From CBDHHC01 sp050633205 (lineage in GTDB: Bacteria > Pseudomonadota > Alphaproteobacteria > Rhizobiales > CBDHHC01): DNA of 40,275 nucleotides. Of the stretch, positions 8,937 to 18,088 are shown one piece after another. The notes beneath the pieces were generated by a model. The model had not been told where the DNA came from, did no database searches, and was given only the letters and a program-made list of their open reading frames with translations. The position numbers and the translations under genes are program-made. Within the stretch, counting starts at the first letter, position 1, and every line of letters begins with the position of its first letter. Location: positions 1 through 40,275 of the forward strand of contig JBOEGA010000131.1 of assembly GCA_050633205.1 (NCBI GenBank), in the 5' to 3' direction.

Positions 8937-9218
8937 ATGATTGACAAGATTATCCATGTACGTATTACCGGGCGTGTTCAGGGCGTTTTTTATCGCGCCT
9001 GGACCAAACAGACTGCAGATAGTCTGGGATTACAGGGATGGGTTCGCAACAAGCTGGATGGATCAGTAGAAGCACTGTTTGGAGGAAAGCGAGAAGCAGT
9101 AGAAAAGATGAACAGGCTTTGCCATGAAGGTCCTGAAAATGCCCATGTTGATGAAGTTGAAATTATTGCGGCAGACGGGGTATTATCCGGAGGTTTTGAA
9201 ATTCTTGATACTGATTAA
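8937..9218 (+). CDS. acyP: Acylphosphatase
   Basis: This small 93-residue cytosolic enzyme hydrolyses the carboxyl-phosphate bond of acylphosphates. The family signature GRVQGVFYR is at residues 12-20, with the phosphate-binding Arg20. The catalytic Asn is Asn38 in GWVRNKLDGSVE. The length is typical of the ferredoxin-like family. The gene starts 25 bp after the EAL protein gene and in the same direction, so the two are probably cotranscribed. It ends 2 bp before the convergent downstream gene. Confidence 0.96.
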   Translation: MIDKIIHVRITGRVQGVFYRAWTKQTADSLGLQGWVRNKLDGSVEALFGGKREAVEKMNRLCHEGPENAHVDEVEIIAADGVLSGGFEILDTD

Positions 9219-9220
9219 TA

Positions 9221-9733
9221 TCAGCTCTGGTTTGCATTCAGTTTATTCATGATGAACTCTTCCAGAAATTTCCGATCTTCAATTCTTCTCTTTTTAAAGT
9301 ATTGATTAAACCCGTATAATATCAGGAAGGCGTAAAACAGGCCTGCATAGATGGCAATCTGTATAGCAATCTTTGGTGCTGCCGAACTGAATGAGCTATA
9401 CAGAGATATAAAAAGAGCCACAAGAAACAAGACTATCACCGAAATATTGACAGCACCTGCAATCAACCAAAAGATATAGCCCAGGCTTGGCCATAGGGTA
9501 ATTTCAGTATGACCTGCATTTTCAATCCATCTGCCTTTTATGGATAGACGAACAGGGATCAGCTCAAGAAACCATGGTCTTCTGACTGAAACTCTGAAGC
9601 TTTTTCCTGATACCCGTCCCCACACCCTTTTTGTATTTTCGGAAGTTGTGGCTCGCTTTTTGTGAAATGTAGCCTGTTTTAATTTTTCAGAGCAATCATG
9701 TACGGAGTATTCTGTCTTCAGCTTTATTTTCAT
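9221..9733 (-). CDS. Hypothetical two-helix membrane protein
   Basis: This 170-residue protein was not recognised. Residues 1-75 are hydrophilic and basic, with a WGRVSGKSFRVSVRRPWF stretch that looks like beta strands. Two hydrophobic segments (about 85-112 and 120-143) should span the membrane, and a charged C-terminal tail (KKRRIEDRKFLEEF) follows. A good ribosome site, GAGGGG, precedes the ATG. It is convergent with acyP (2 bp gap) and transcribed alone, away from cheZ by orientation and spacing. No function can be assigned. Confidence 0.75.
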   Translation of the reverse strand: MKIKLKTEYSVHDCSEKLKQATFHKKRATTSENTKRVWGRVSGKSFRVSVRRPWFLELIPVRLSIKGRWIENAGHTEITLWPSLGYIFWLIAGAVNISVIVLFLVALFISLYSSFSSAAPKIAIQIAIYAGLFYAFLILYGFNQYFKKRRIEDRKFLEEFIMNKLNANQS

Positions 9734-9863
9734 TACCCCTCAGCCCGTTGCCATCTCCTTACCGGCACAGGTTTATTACCAAACAGGATGGAGATTTTTT
9801 TCCAAGTGCTGATTCTACATAACATAGAAATAAGGGGAGATGCGGGCAGAAATGGGGAGGCAG

Positions 9864-9912
9864 AAAAGGTTCAGGGCCAGCTGAAGCCTGAAGCTTCATA
9901 CCAGCCCTGAAC
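9864..9912 (-). terminator. Probable terminator after cheZ
   Basis: A stem of GTTCAGGGC paired with GCCCTGAAC (9869-9877 with 9904-9912) encloses a smaller GAAGC/GCTTC hairpin. Read on the minus strand, the stem is followed by CTTTTCTG, a short T-run. Its position about 30 bases after the cheZ stop codon fits an intrinsic terminator for the cheY-cheZ unit. The T-tract is weak. Confidence 0.5.
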
Positions 9913-9939
9913 TATATTTCCCGGCGGTGGGGAAAAACT

Positions 9940-10590
9940 CTATTTTTTCAGCATTACGTCGATTTCCTGCTGATTTACTCCGACCCCGGCATCCTGAGGG
10001 CCATTAAGCATAAGATTTTTCTTTCTTTCAGCATTGTTTTTTTCGTCTTCATCGAAGTAGTGTTCTTCAGAAGATGTTGCCGGAGCATTCATTTTGCTGG
10101 CAAAACGGCTTACGCGCTTGTCGATAAATTCCAATGTATCAACGACGCGTGAAATTCTCTGGCCAGTAATATCCTGGAATGAGCAGGCTTCAAATATTGT
10201 CATGATATTTTCATTTACAATATTAAAATAATTACCCTGATCACTTGGATCTGCTGTCATGATTGTTTCAGCGGATTCCATGATTTTATGTGTTGCGTCT
10301 TCAGTTGAGTCTATGATTGCTCTCAACTCACTGCCAGCTTCAGGTATGCGACCCTGACGAATTTCAGCTGCATTGAGCTGACCAATCTCCATACGGGTCT
10401 CGCTAATCTGATTAGCAATGTCACGAAATTCTGAATATATCCGTGCATCAAAAGATGCCAAAATGGTTTTTAAGTTTTCAATAGAATTTTCGGCTAACGA
10501 CAAAATATCAATAAGAGGAATATCCTCTTTACTCACAACTGCTTCCTGATGATCTTCAGATGTATGTTGAGCACTCGGTTTGGCAACCAT
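9940..10590 (-). CDS. cheZ: CheZ-type CheY-P phosphatase
   Basis: This 216-residue helical protein is expected to speed dephosphorylation of CheY-P and so reset the flagellar motor signal. The CheZ active-site pattern D-x-x-x-Q is seen as FQDITGQRI, with Asp140 and Gln144; E. coli CheZ uses Asp143 and Gln147. Long amphipathic helices on both sides match the four-helix-bundle dimer. The C-terminal NQQEIDVMLKK is a short helix after a flexible linker, as in the CheY-tethering tail of CheZ. It lies 79 bp downstream of cheY on the same strand, a strong contextual match. Confidence 0.9.
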   Translation of the reverse strand: MVAKPSAQHTSEDHQEAVVSKEDIPLIDILSLAENSIENLKTILASFDARIYSEFRDIANQISETRMEIGQLNAAEIRQGRIPEAGSELRAIIDSTEDATHKIMESAETIMTADPSDQGNYFNIVNENIMTIFEACSFQDITGQRISRVVDTLEFIDKRVSRFASKMNAPATSSEEHYFDEDEKNNAERKKNLMLNGPQDAGVGVNQQEIDVMLKK

Positions 10591-10669
10591 ACTAAGCTCC
10601 TGGAACTTTATTTATTTTTTGAAATTTTATTGAGAAGCCGACCGATATTTTATCGGCTCCGGGTGGAAG

Positions 10670-11053
10670 CTATTCGCCAAATACAGCATCAATTTTAGCC
10701 TTAAGTGTTGCTGCATTAAATGGCTTCACGATGTAGTTTGATACACCAGCCTTTTTTGCTGCAATAACATTCTCGGTTTTTGATTCTGCAGTAACCATGA
10801 TAAACGGTGTGGACTTCAGGTCATCATCGGAACGGACTTCCTTGAGAAGTTCATAGCCGGTCATAGGTTCCATATTCCAATCGGAAATAACCAGACCGTA
10901 TTTACGTTCCTGCATTTTTATCAGTGCTTCTGAACCGTCTGCGGCGTCATCCACATCGGTGAACCCCAACTGTTTAAGAAGATTACGGATAATCCGGATC
11001 ATAGTTTTATAGTCGTCTACGACCAAAACTGGCATCGAGAGATCAACCGCCAT
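10670..11053 (-). CDS. cheY: Chemotaxis response regulator CheY
   Basis: This is a single 127-residue receiver domain that carries the signal from chemoreceptor arrays to the flagellar motor. Acid pocket Asp13 and Asp14, phospho-acceptor Asp58 in VISDWNMEP, switch Thr88 and Lys110 in IVKPF are all present. The W-N-M-x-P context after the phosphorylated Asp is typical of true CheY. There is no output domain. The start has AGGAGAG about 5 bases upstream. It is followed by cheZ. The leader has a small inverted repeat (GGCAG-N6-CTGCC, 11083-11098) of unknown role. Confidence 0.95.
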   Translation of the reverse strand: MAVDLSMPVLVVDDYKTMIRIIRNLLKQLGFTDVDDAADGSEALIKMQERKYGLVISDWNMEPMTGYELLKEVRSDDDLKSTPFIMVTAESKTENVIAAKKAGVSNYIVKPFNAATLKAKIDAVFGE

Positions 11054-11425
11054 TACGCTCTCCTATCCCCATTACTCTAGAGGGCAGATTAAACTGCCTA
11101 ACTTAACGCAATTCACCAGCTCATCTGTTTAACAGGCAATCTGGCAAAATATATCTGGACCCCGTCATATTGTTGTCCTGTGATTTCAAAGATTAGCCTG
11201 AGGCAATAAAAATAGGGTTAACTTTGTAGCAGTTTTAGATATATATCGATCTGGAAGATGCGGGATATACAGAATGCCTACTCCTGAAAGCATTCAGAAT
11301 GCTTACTCATGACATTGATTTTCATAGATAATATATATTTTTTGTATCAGCCGAAAAGGTGAACAAATTTAAGTAAATTAAGTCGTTTTTTTATTACCAT
11401 CAGAAGCAATATGGTTTTCAACTGG
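11054..11425. other. 372-bp AT-rich gap upstream of cheY
   Basis: This non-coding stretch lies between ribF and cheY, both on the minus strand. It holds the cheY leader and promoter and the tail of ribF transcription. No open reading frame, RNA gene or clear intrinsic terminator was seen. Two similar phrases, cagaatgc at about 11271 and 11297 ('AGAATGCCTACTC' and 'AGAATGCTTACTC'), form a short direct repeat 26 bp apart that might be a regulatory site. Confidence 0.55.
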
Positions 11426-12382
11426 TTAAATTGAGAGGATATTACCAGAGTATTTCTCAAAATCAGAAAGTACTTCTCTAATCTGATCTACATCATCATC
11501 CATCTGCAACTTCAGCGATTCCATATCTACAAATTTCTGATCATCCCTTATGAAGTCAATAAATTCGACTTCCAGATTGCGGTTATATAAATTACCTTCG
11601 TAATTCATAATAAAGACTTCCAGAAGTGTCTTGCCGTTATCAAAGGTTGGCCGCTTTCCAAGATAGGCAGCTGCTGGATAACGCTTACCATCAATAAATG
11701 CGTTTACTGCGTATATTCCTTTTCGCAGGTCCTGCCCTTCTGACAGAGAAATGTTTGCGGTCGGGTAACCCATGCTGGTACCAATCTGAGCACCAGACGT
11801 AACGGTTCCTTCAACTCTCCACCAGTATCCCAAAAGATCCGCAGCTTCACGGACCTGCCCGTTTCTCAGTAAATCACGTATTCTGGTTGAAGAGTAACTT
11901 GCGGTTAAATCTTTTTGTTCAGGGATAATGGTTACACCGAAACCATATTTCTCTCCGAATTTAACAAGGCTCTCAGGAGTTCCCTGACGCTTTTTACCGT
12001 AGTAAAAATTATAACCGATCACAATATGGGAGATATGAAGGCCGTCCACGAGTATTCTGGAGACAAAATCTTCTGCAGACAGGTTAGCCAGTTCCTGATT
12101 AAAGGCAAGAACAAGGGCCAGATCCAACCCAAAATGCTGTAGAAGCTTTAGCTTTCTTTGCTCTGTAGACAGGTAAAAATGAGGCTGATCCGGAAAGAAG
12201 TGCGCTCTTGGATGAGGAGAAAAACAGATTAAACCTGCAGGTTTTGCATTGTCCTGACTAATATTTTTTACTTTATCTAATATAATCTGGTGGCCACGAT
12301 GAACACCGTCGTAATTGCCAATTGCCATTACACCGTTCTGGAGTTCATTTGGGACCGCGTCATATGAGTAAAGTGTTTTCAT
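11426..12382 (-). CDS. ribF: Bifunctional riboflavin kinase / FAD synthetase
   Basis: This 318-residue cytosolic enzyme phosphorylates riboflavin to FMN and then adenylates FMN to FAD. The N-terminal adenylyltransferase domain has GNYDGVHRGH (22-31) and the YSSTRIRD segment (about 163-170). The C-terminal flavokinase domain starts near residue 185 and has MGYPTANI (204-211) and YLGKRPTF. The length is normal for the family. In many alphaproteobacteria ribF sits before ileS and lspA; neither is visible here. No FMN riboswitch was recognised upstream. Confidence 0.96.
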   Translation of the reverse strand: MKTLYSYDAVPNELQNGVMAIGNYDGVHRGHQIILDKVKNISQDNAKPAGLICFSPHPRAHFFPDQPHFYLSTEQRKLKLLQHFGLDLALVLAFNQELANLSAEDFVSRILVDGLHISHIVIGYNFYYGKKRQGTPESLVKFGEKYGFGVTIIPEQKDLTASYSSTRIRDLLRNGQVREAADLLGYWWRVEGTVTSGAQIGTSMGYPTANISLSEGQDLRKGIYAVNAFIDGKRYPAAAYLGKRPTFDNGKTLLEVFIMNYEGNLYNRNLEVEFIDFIRDDQKFVDMESLKLQMDDDVDQIREVLSDFEKYSGNILSI

Positions 12383-12671
12383 GACTTTTGGCTACACTGC
12401 CACATTCATATTTTCAATGCTTTTTCTCAATTATGTCTCTGTCAGCCCGCAATTTTTTATGCAAAGAGGTGCTTAAGCCGCAATTATAAATCTGAAACAA
12501 GGCCTGTTTTTCACAATTTACCATCTGGCTCTCATAATTGTGATAAGAAAGATGAACTAATATATTGCGTTATTTTATTTTACCTTTCTTTATCAAGATA
12601 CTACTACCGGATACTTAAGTTTAATATTACCAATCTCAATATTGCTGCAAACCTGACTAATAGTCGTCCTT

Positions 12672-14024
12672 ATGATTATTAGATTTTTTCTTATTCTTAC
12701 TACAGTTTTTCTGATGTTCACTGCAGCTCAGGCGCAGCAAAGAAAATCTGTGTATATAATTGAAATTAAAGGCGTGATTGGCCCAGCAACCAGTGATTAT
12801 TTCAGAAGATCACTGGATAAAGCCGTTAAAAATGGTGCCCAGTTTGTGGTTATCCGTATGGATACTCCCGGGGGACTGGGTACTGCAATGCGTGAAATTA
12901 TTCAGGACATTCTAAAATCTCCAATTCCTATTGCAGGCTTTGTTTCTCCCAGCGGGGCGCGTGCTGCAAGTGCCGGCACATTTATTCTCTATGCTACTCA
13001 TATCTCAGCCATGGCACCAGGAACAAATCTCGGGGCAGCAACACCTGTACAGGTTGGCGGGTCTCCCATTCCTGCTCCCGGCTCAACTCCGGGGAAAAAA
13101 GAGGATGACGATAAAAAAAAGGAAGATAAGAAAAAATCTCATCCGACGCTTAAAGATAAATCGGTAAATGATTCTGTTGCCTATATTCGCTCATTGGCAG
13201 AACTCAGGAACAGAAATGTTGAATGGGCAGGCAAAGCCGTTAGTGAAGCAGCCAGTATTTCATCCCGGGAGGCCTTAAAGCTCAATGTTATTGATTTAAC
13301 AGCCAGTGACCTGAGCGATCTGTTAAAGAAAATTGATGGCCGCAAGGTTGTTATGAGTAATGGCACGGTTACGCTGGATAGCAAAGAGCTTCAGCAGGTG
13401 ATTATAAAGCCGGACTGGCGCTATGAGTTTCTGGGAATCATTACAGATCCGAATATCGCTTACCTTTTAATGCTGATTGGTTTTTATGGCCTGATTCTTG
13501 AGTTTTACAGCCCTGGTCTGGTCGGGCCTGGCATTATTGGTGCTATCAGCCTGCTACTGGCATTCTATGCCTTCAATGTATTGCCAATCAATTATGCGGC
13601 ACTTGGCCTGCTGCTGCTGGGTATCCTGTTTATGGTCCTGGAGGCGTATAGCCCGAGCTTCGGTATTCTGGGTCTTGGCGGAGCTGTGTCCTTTATTATT
13701 GGCTCTATTATGCTGATTGATACGGATGTCGAGGGGTTCTCTATTTCATTAAGTCTTATTGCCTCTGTAGGCGCTCTTCTTACCGGGGTTTTTCTATTTG
13801 CGATTGTAGCTATAGGCACTTCAAGAAGGCGTGGTGCGGTGATGGGACTGGATAATATGGCAGGCAGTCACGGTGAGGTGATTGAATGGAGTAATGGAAG
13901 TGGGAGAATCCAACTGCAGGGATCTGCGTGGGATGCAAAGGGGGCTGGTGAATATCCACCCGGTTGCAGGGTTCGAGTTACTGCCATGGAAGGGCTTGTA
14001 CTTATTGTACAACAGGATACATAA
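12672..14024 (+). CDS. NfeD-family membrane-bound serine protease (ClpP-class)
   Basis: This 450-residue protein has a signal peptide (residues 1-21, cut near AQA-Q), a ClpP-like protease domain (about 25-260), four to five transmembrane helices (about 255-380) and a C-terminal OB-fold NfeD domain (about 390-450). The catalytic Ser100 lies in GARAASAG. By comparison with archaeal 1510-N (Ser97/Lys138) the general base is Lys163, just before SVNDSVAYIRSLA. An unusual Lys/Asp-rich linker (about 140-160) lies between the two. This class cleaves the C-terminus of partner stomatin-like proteins, and such a slipin gene follows after 14 bp. The pair is a well-known operon linked to membrane quality control. 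Confidence 0.93.
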   Translation: MIIRFFLILTTVFLMFTAAQAQQRKSVYIIEIKGVIGPATSDYFRRSLDKAVKNGAQFVVIRMDTPGGLGTAMREIIQDILKSPIPIAGFVSPSGARAASAGTFILYATHISAMAPGTNLGAATPVQVGGSPIPAPGSTPGKKEDDDKKKEDKKKSHPTLKDKSVNDSVAYIRSLAELRNRNVEWAGKAVSEAASISSREALKLNVIDLTASDLSDLLKKIDGRKVVMSNGTVTLDSKELQQVIIKPDWRYEFLGIITDPNIAYLLMLIGFYGLILEFYSPGLVGPGIIGAISLLLAFYAFNVLPINYAALGLLLLGILFMVLEAYSPSFGILGLGGAVSFIIGSIMLIDTDVEGFSISLSLIASVGALLTGVFLFAIVAIGTSRRRGAVMGLDNMAGSHGEVIEWSNGSGRIQLQGSAWDAKGAGEYPPGCRVRVTAMEGLVLIVQQDT

Positions 14025-14038
14025 GGGAAGGTTTTAAA

Positions 14039-14809
14039 ATGACAATGAATATTTTGCCAGGTATCTGGCTTGCAGCCATTATCCTGCCTGTTCTCGTAAT
14101 TTTTTCTTCAATCCGAATTCTGCAGGAGTATGAACGCGGTGTTATTTTTACACTTGGGCGCTTCTGGAATGTAAAAGGGCCCGGACTAATTATCGTTATT
14201 CCCTTTATACAAACCATGGTTCGGGTTGATTTAAGAACCAGAGTCCTTGATGTACCCGGACAGGATGTGATTTCAAGAGACAATGTTTCTGTGCGTGTTA
14301 ATGCTGTTATATACCTCCGCGTGATAGAAGCTGACAAATCCATTATTCAGGTGGCTGATTTCCTTAATGCTACCAGTCAGCTTGCACAGACAACTCTGAG
14401 ATCAGTTCTTGGCCAACATGAACTTGATGAAATGCTTGCTGAAAGAGAAAAGCTTAATGCTGATATTCAAAAGATCCTTGATGCCCAAACGGATTCATGG
14501 GGTATTAAGGTTTTGAATGTTGAGCTCAAGCATATTGATATTAATGAATCAATGATCAGAGCCATAGCCAAACAAGCAGAAGCTGAACGCGGCAGGCGGG
14601 CAAAAGTCATTGAAGCAGAAGGTGAATTACAGGCAGCAAGTCAATTCCTGCAGGCAGCTGAAATTTTATCGGAAAAACCACAGGCTATACAATTACGCTA
14701 CTTAACCACTTTAAATTCCATAGCCAATGACCGAAGCTCCACTATTGTTTTTCCATTTCCTATTGAAATGCTGAAGGCATTTTCAAATGACAATAAAGGA
14801 GATAGCTGA
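14039..14809 (+). CDS. Slipin (stomatin-like SPFH protein)
   Basis: This 256-residue membrane protein begins with one hydrophobic segment (about 7-28), followed by an SPFH/Band 7 domain (EYERGVIFTLGRF onward) and a helical, Ala/Glu-rich region (AEAERGRRAKVIEAEGE) that drives oligomer formation. Slipins form membrane rings or microdomains and are substrates of the NfeD protease coded just upstream. The ATG at 14039 has AAGGGAAGG just before it; the frame continues open upstream but overlaps the NfeD gene end. Its C-terminus overlaps no real gene. Confidence 0.94.
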   Translation: MTMNILPGIWLAAIILPVLVIFSSIRILQEYERGVIFTLGRFWNVKGPGLIIVIPFIQTMVRVDLRTRVLDVPGQDVISRDNVSVRVNAVIYLRVIEADKSIIQVADFLNATSQLAQTTLRSVLGQHELDEMLAEREKLNADIQKILDAQTDSWGIKVLNVELKHIDINESMIRAIAKQAEAERGRRAKVIEAEGELQAASQFLQAAEILSEKPQAIQLRYLTTLNSIANDRSSTIVFPFPIEMLKAFSNDNKGDS

Positions 14810-14894
14810 GAGGCAAAGAGGCTTAAGCATTTATTCTTTAATGAAGGATATAATTCTCATTGAAAGCTCTAGATTCATTGGGGGATATATCGGG

Positions 14895-15596
14895 ATGAAA
14901 GCTACTCATATCATACTGGCATCAGCATTTGTTATGAATGCCTTATCTGTTTCCACCAGTATGGCGGAAGAATGCCTGACCATTGCCAGTGATCCTAAAA
15001 GTGTCAGGGTTGTTACAGTACTCACTCCTGATGTAAAAAAAGTCTTTAAGACAGCTGGTATATGCACCAAGTTTGTAACAACCCCCATCAAGCGTATTCA
15101 GAAGAATATGATTGATAACACTATTGACGGGGAGTTCTTTCGGGTTAAGAAATATATCAGTGCCATGAAACAATATGTTTCTCCGATACCAACCCCGGCT
15201 TTAGAAGGAAATGGAGTAATTGTAACTCTGTTATCCAGTCACTTTAAACCAAACAATCTTAAGGAATTTGGTGATAAAAAGCTCGGTATTATTCATGGCT
15301 ATAAGTGGCATGAAATTATGGCCAAAGGAAATAAAAACGCCAGGCGGAATAATAAGTATGAAACCCTTTTTAAACAGCTGAAAGCAGGCCGAGTAGACGG
15401 AATTATTATTGAAGATATTACTTTGAACAGGTTTCTCAAAGCGGGTCTAATTAAAAAGACTGACATATATGTAAGCAAACCAATCATTGACTTATCTGTC
15501 TATATATTGTTGTCCAAAAAACACGAAAAGCTTATTGGTAAACTTGATACTGCAATGAAATCAGTTATTGCAGATGGCGGTTTCAAACTGCATTAG
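14895..15596 (+). CDS. Periplasmic solute-binding-like protein
   Basis: This 233-residue protein has a signal peptide (MKATHIILASAFVMNALSVS..MAEE, cut near residue 22). The mature part follows the plan of small type II periplasmic binding proteins (SBP family 3): a first lobe, a central crossing region, then LFKQLKAGRVDGIIIEDITL and a return to lobe one. Two Cys near the N-terminus of the mature chain may pair. No ligand can be named. No ABC permease or ATPase gene is nearby, so it may serve a receptor or have another role. The ATG at 14895 was chosen because it opens the signal peptide; an ATG in frame at 14787 would overlap the slipin gene. It is convergent with a membrane histidine kinase. 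Confidence 0.75.
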   Translation: MKATHIILASAFVMNALSVSTSMAEECLTIASDPKSVRVVTVLTPDVKKVFKTAGICTKFVTTPIKRIQKNMIDNTIDGEFFRVKKYISAMKQYVSPIPTPALEGNGVIVTLLSSHFKPNNLKEFGDKKLGIIHGYKWHEIMAKGNKNARRNNKYETLFKQLKAGRVDGIIIEDITLNRFLKAGLIKKTDIYVSKPIIDLSVYILLSKKHEKLIGKLDTAMKSVIADGGFKLH

Positions 15597-15603
15597 TACT
15601 TCG

Positions 15604-17103
15604 TTATCCGGTCATTATTGCTGATTGTTTGTCTATAGTGACCGGAAGCGTAAAGCTGAATGTTGAGCCAACATCAAGAGTGCTCGTGACTGTCATCTCG
15701 CCTCCCATCAGCTCTATAAGCTCTTTCGAAATTGCTAGCCCCAGGCCTGTACCGCCATACTTTCGAGTGTCGGTACCATCAGCCTGCTGGAAACGTTCAA
15801 ATATCAAATCCAACTGATCTTCCCTAATTCCACAACCAGAGTCTGTAACCGAAAATTTATATACAGTGTCATCAAGCAATTCTACTTTCAGATGTATTGC
15901 CCCTTTTTCCGTGAATTTTACCGCATTTCCAAGCAAATTAATAAGTATCTGTTTTATGCGTTTATCATCTGCCTGAAAAGGTGAAGTCATGTCACCAAAA
16001 CTATCAAAAGCCAGCTTAAGCCCTTTAACTTCTGTTATTCCCCGGATTGTATCCAGAGATTCAGTACATATCGTCTCGGCTGTGGTTTCAACAATACTCA
16101 AGGAGAGCTGTCCAGCTTCTATTTTCGAGATATCAAGAATGTCACCTATAATTGCTAATAAAGACCGCCCGGAAGATATTATTACATCAGCACACCTCTG
16201 GTCTCTCTGATTAAGTTCACCTCTCGTCTGTAGAATCTGAGCCATTCCCATGATACCATTCAGGGGAGTACGAATTTCATGGCTCACATTTGCAATAAAC
16301 TGGCTTTTCAGTTTATTTGCATCTTCAGCAGCTTCCTTGTCTCTAACCAGCTTTATTCTTTCAGTACTGTACTCCTTAAAAACCTGCGCTGCTGCTGCCA
16401 TTTTACCAACTTCATCCTGTCTATCCTGGCCGGGAATATATGCTTCCTGATCCCCCTTGCTTAGTTCAGTCAGAGCATTCGTCATTTTTTTGATCGGATT
16501 TATTATGCCTCTCAGGATAAAAAATAATATTGCGCTTACCAAAGTAATAATAACTCCCCCGGCAATTGAGATAACCAGAGATTGTATTCTGACTTCGTTT
16601 TTTACGGATTCTTTTGAAAAGGCCAGAAGCGATGCGCCAATCAATACACGCCTGGTCCGGCCTGATACTTCTTCAGACTGATAAATTGGATGTGCAAATA
16701 TATATAATCTATCGTCGCTATAATGCTGTGTTTCACTGTTCTTAATAGTATGCCGGATCAATTCCTCTGCTACCCCCTTGGGTAATTCCAGCTTTTTTAC
16801 GGCATTGTAAGATGCAAATTTTTCTCCCCGTTCATTCGTAATGATAGCAGAGCAAAAATCCGGATCTATTGTGAATGATCTTAAAATGCCGTTAGCAGTT
16901 TCTTCATTCAGATTCCATAGAGCACCAGATATAGACCGACTTAACATTTGGGAGTTCTGGAGTGTCTTTGCTTCCAACCTGTTATTAAGATGTTGTTCAG
17001 CATAATAGGTGGCAGCAAAACTCACCACCAGAATAATGGACATAATTGCCAGTATGATAGGAAACATGGCATTCCAAAGTATTGATTTTCGGAATATTCC
17101 CAT
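15604..17103 (-). CDS. Membrane sensor histidine kinase
   Basis: This is a 499-residue transmembrane kinase. TM1 is at about 14-36, a periplasmic sensor domain at about 37-172, TM2 at about 175-198, HAMP at about 198-250, then HisKA with phospho-acceptor His in NVSHEIRTPLNG (residue 275) and HATPase_c with DSGCGI and GTGLGLAISKELI. No receiver domain is attached and no response regulator is adjacent, so its partner is elsewhere. The ATG at 17103 is preferred to a TTG one codon earlier; AAGGT lies just upstream. The binding-protein-like gene that converges on it could in principle present a ligand to the periplasmic domain, but this is only a guess from proximity. Confidence 0.93.
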   Translation of the reverse strand: MGIFRKSILWNAMFPIILAIMSIILVVSFAATYYAEQHLNNRLEAKTLQNSQMLSRSISGALWNLNEETANGILRSFTIDPDFCSAIITNERGEKFASYNAVKKLELPKGVAEELIRHTIKNSETQHYSDDRLYIFAHPIYQSEEVSGRTRRVLIGASLLAFSKESVKNEVRIQSLVISIAGGVIITLVSAILFFILRGIINPIKKMTNALTELSKGDQEAYIPGQDRQDEVGKMAAAAQVFKEYSTERIKLVRDKEAAEDANKLKSQFIANVSHEIRTPLNGIMGMAQILQTRGELNQRDQRCADVIISSGRSLLAIIGDILDISKIEAGQLSLSIVETTAETICTESLDTIRGITEVKGLKLAFDSFGDMTSPFQADDKRIKQILINLLGNAVKFTEKGAIHLKVELLDDTVYKFSVTDSGCGIREDQLDLIFERFQQADGTDTRKYGGTGLGLAISKELIELMGGEMTVTSTLDVGSTFSFTLPVTIDKQSAIMTG

Positions 17104-17301
17104 CAATGACCTTATAACCTCTACCGTTTTTTTTCTGCAAAGGCAGAAAAAACATAGAAAAATATAATAAAAATCAGCTAGTTAAATCAGGCATGAAATT
17201 TTATTTACTATGCCTCGAAGCAGCTATTTACTCTACTGAAGAATACTTAATTAATGTAAAAAATAGTGAAATTAATCAGGACTGGCCTAAGAAAATGGGC
17301 A

Positions 17302-18075
17302 TCAGGTGGCTTCACCATTCAGGATATTGCCCGGGTCCCATTTGTAGTTCATTCTTTCAAATCTAGTGCTTAATGCATCATAGATAATAAGCTGACCAAC
17401 CAGACTGTCGCCGATACCCAGGATTTCTTTTAATATTTCTGTAGCCTGCAATGTGCCAAGAACACCTGCAACGGCCCCCAGTATTCCGACCTCAGAGCAG
17501 TTTGGAACAGTACCAGGTTCAGGTGCTTCCGGGAAAAGACAGCGGTAGCTTGGGTTTGGTATGCCTTCTTCGTTTTTTTCGAACGCCCTGAATGTCGTCA
17601 GATATCCATCAAAGGTACCTAATGCAGCAAAAACCAGAGGGACTCTGGCATGGAAGCAGGTATCGTTGACGAGATAGCGTGTTTCAAAGTTGTCAGATCC
17701 ATCGGCGACGATGTCATATGTGCTTATAATATCAAAGGCATTTTCAGAGGTTAATCTCTCATTATGCTTTATTACCCGGATATGTGGATTGAGCGTTTTT
17801 AATTCCTCTTCGGCGCTATCGACTTTGGGTGTGCCGACTTTCTCTGTTTTGTGAATTATCTGGCGCTGGAGGTTGCTGAGAGATACTGTGTCGTCGTCTA
17901 TGATGCCAATGGTTCCGACACCTGCTGCGGCGAGATATAACAATACAGGAGAGCCCAGCCCCCCTGCACCAATAACAAGAACTTTTGCAGCTTTCAGTTT
18001 CTGCTGTCCCGAACCCCCAACCTGTTTCAGGACGAGGTGGCGTTTATAACGTTCAATTTCCTCGGATGTAAGCAT
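17302..18075 (-). CDS. moeB: MoeB/ThiF-family adenylyltransferase
   Basis: This 257-residue E1-like enzyme adenylates the C-terminal Gly of a ubiquitin-fold sulfur carrier (MoaD in molybdopterin synthesis, or ThiS). The nucleotide site GAGGLGSP is at about 37-44, with DDDTVSLSNLQRQ and the ADGSDNFETRYLVND segment following. The loop Cys in VPNCSEVG matches the position of the conserved Cys of E. coli MoeB. Of the four zinc-binding Cys of the E. coli enzyme only the YRC position remains; the second pair is absent. The gene follows coaBC by 13 bp on the same strand. MoeB and ThiF cannot be separated by sequence alone, and no moaD or thiS is in view. Confidence 0.9.
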   Translation of the reverse strand: MLTSEEIERYKRHLVLKQVGGSGQQKLKAAKVLVIGAGGLGSPVLLYLAAAGVGTIGIIDDDTVSLSNLQRQIIHKTEKVGTPKVDSAEEELKTLNPHIRVIKHNERLTSENAFDIISTYDIVADGSDNFETRYLVNDTCFHARVPLVFAALGTFDGYLTTFRAFEKNEEGIPNPSYRCLFPEAPEPGTVPNCSEVGILGAVAGVLGTLQATEILKEILGIGDSLVGQLIIYDALSTRFERMNYKWDPGNILNGEAT

Positions 18076-18088
18076 GGCTGACTACTCG

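Noticed and set aside
11426..11450. Terminator for ribF near ACCAT/ATGGT at 11396-11415
   Set aside because: The arms are 5 bp with a 10-nt loop and are followed by A residues, not T, on the minus strand.
17127..17153. Hairpin TTTTTTCTGC-AAAG-GCAGAAAAAA considered as a terminator
   Set aside because: On both strands the T-run comes before the stem and A-run after it, and the GC part is only 4 bp, so it does not fit an intrinsic terminator.
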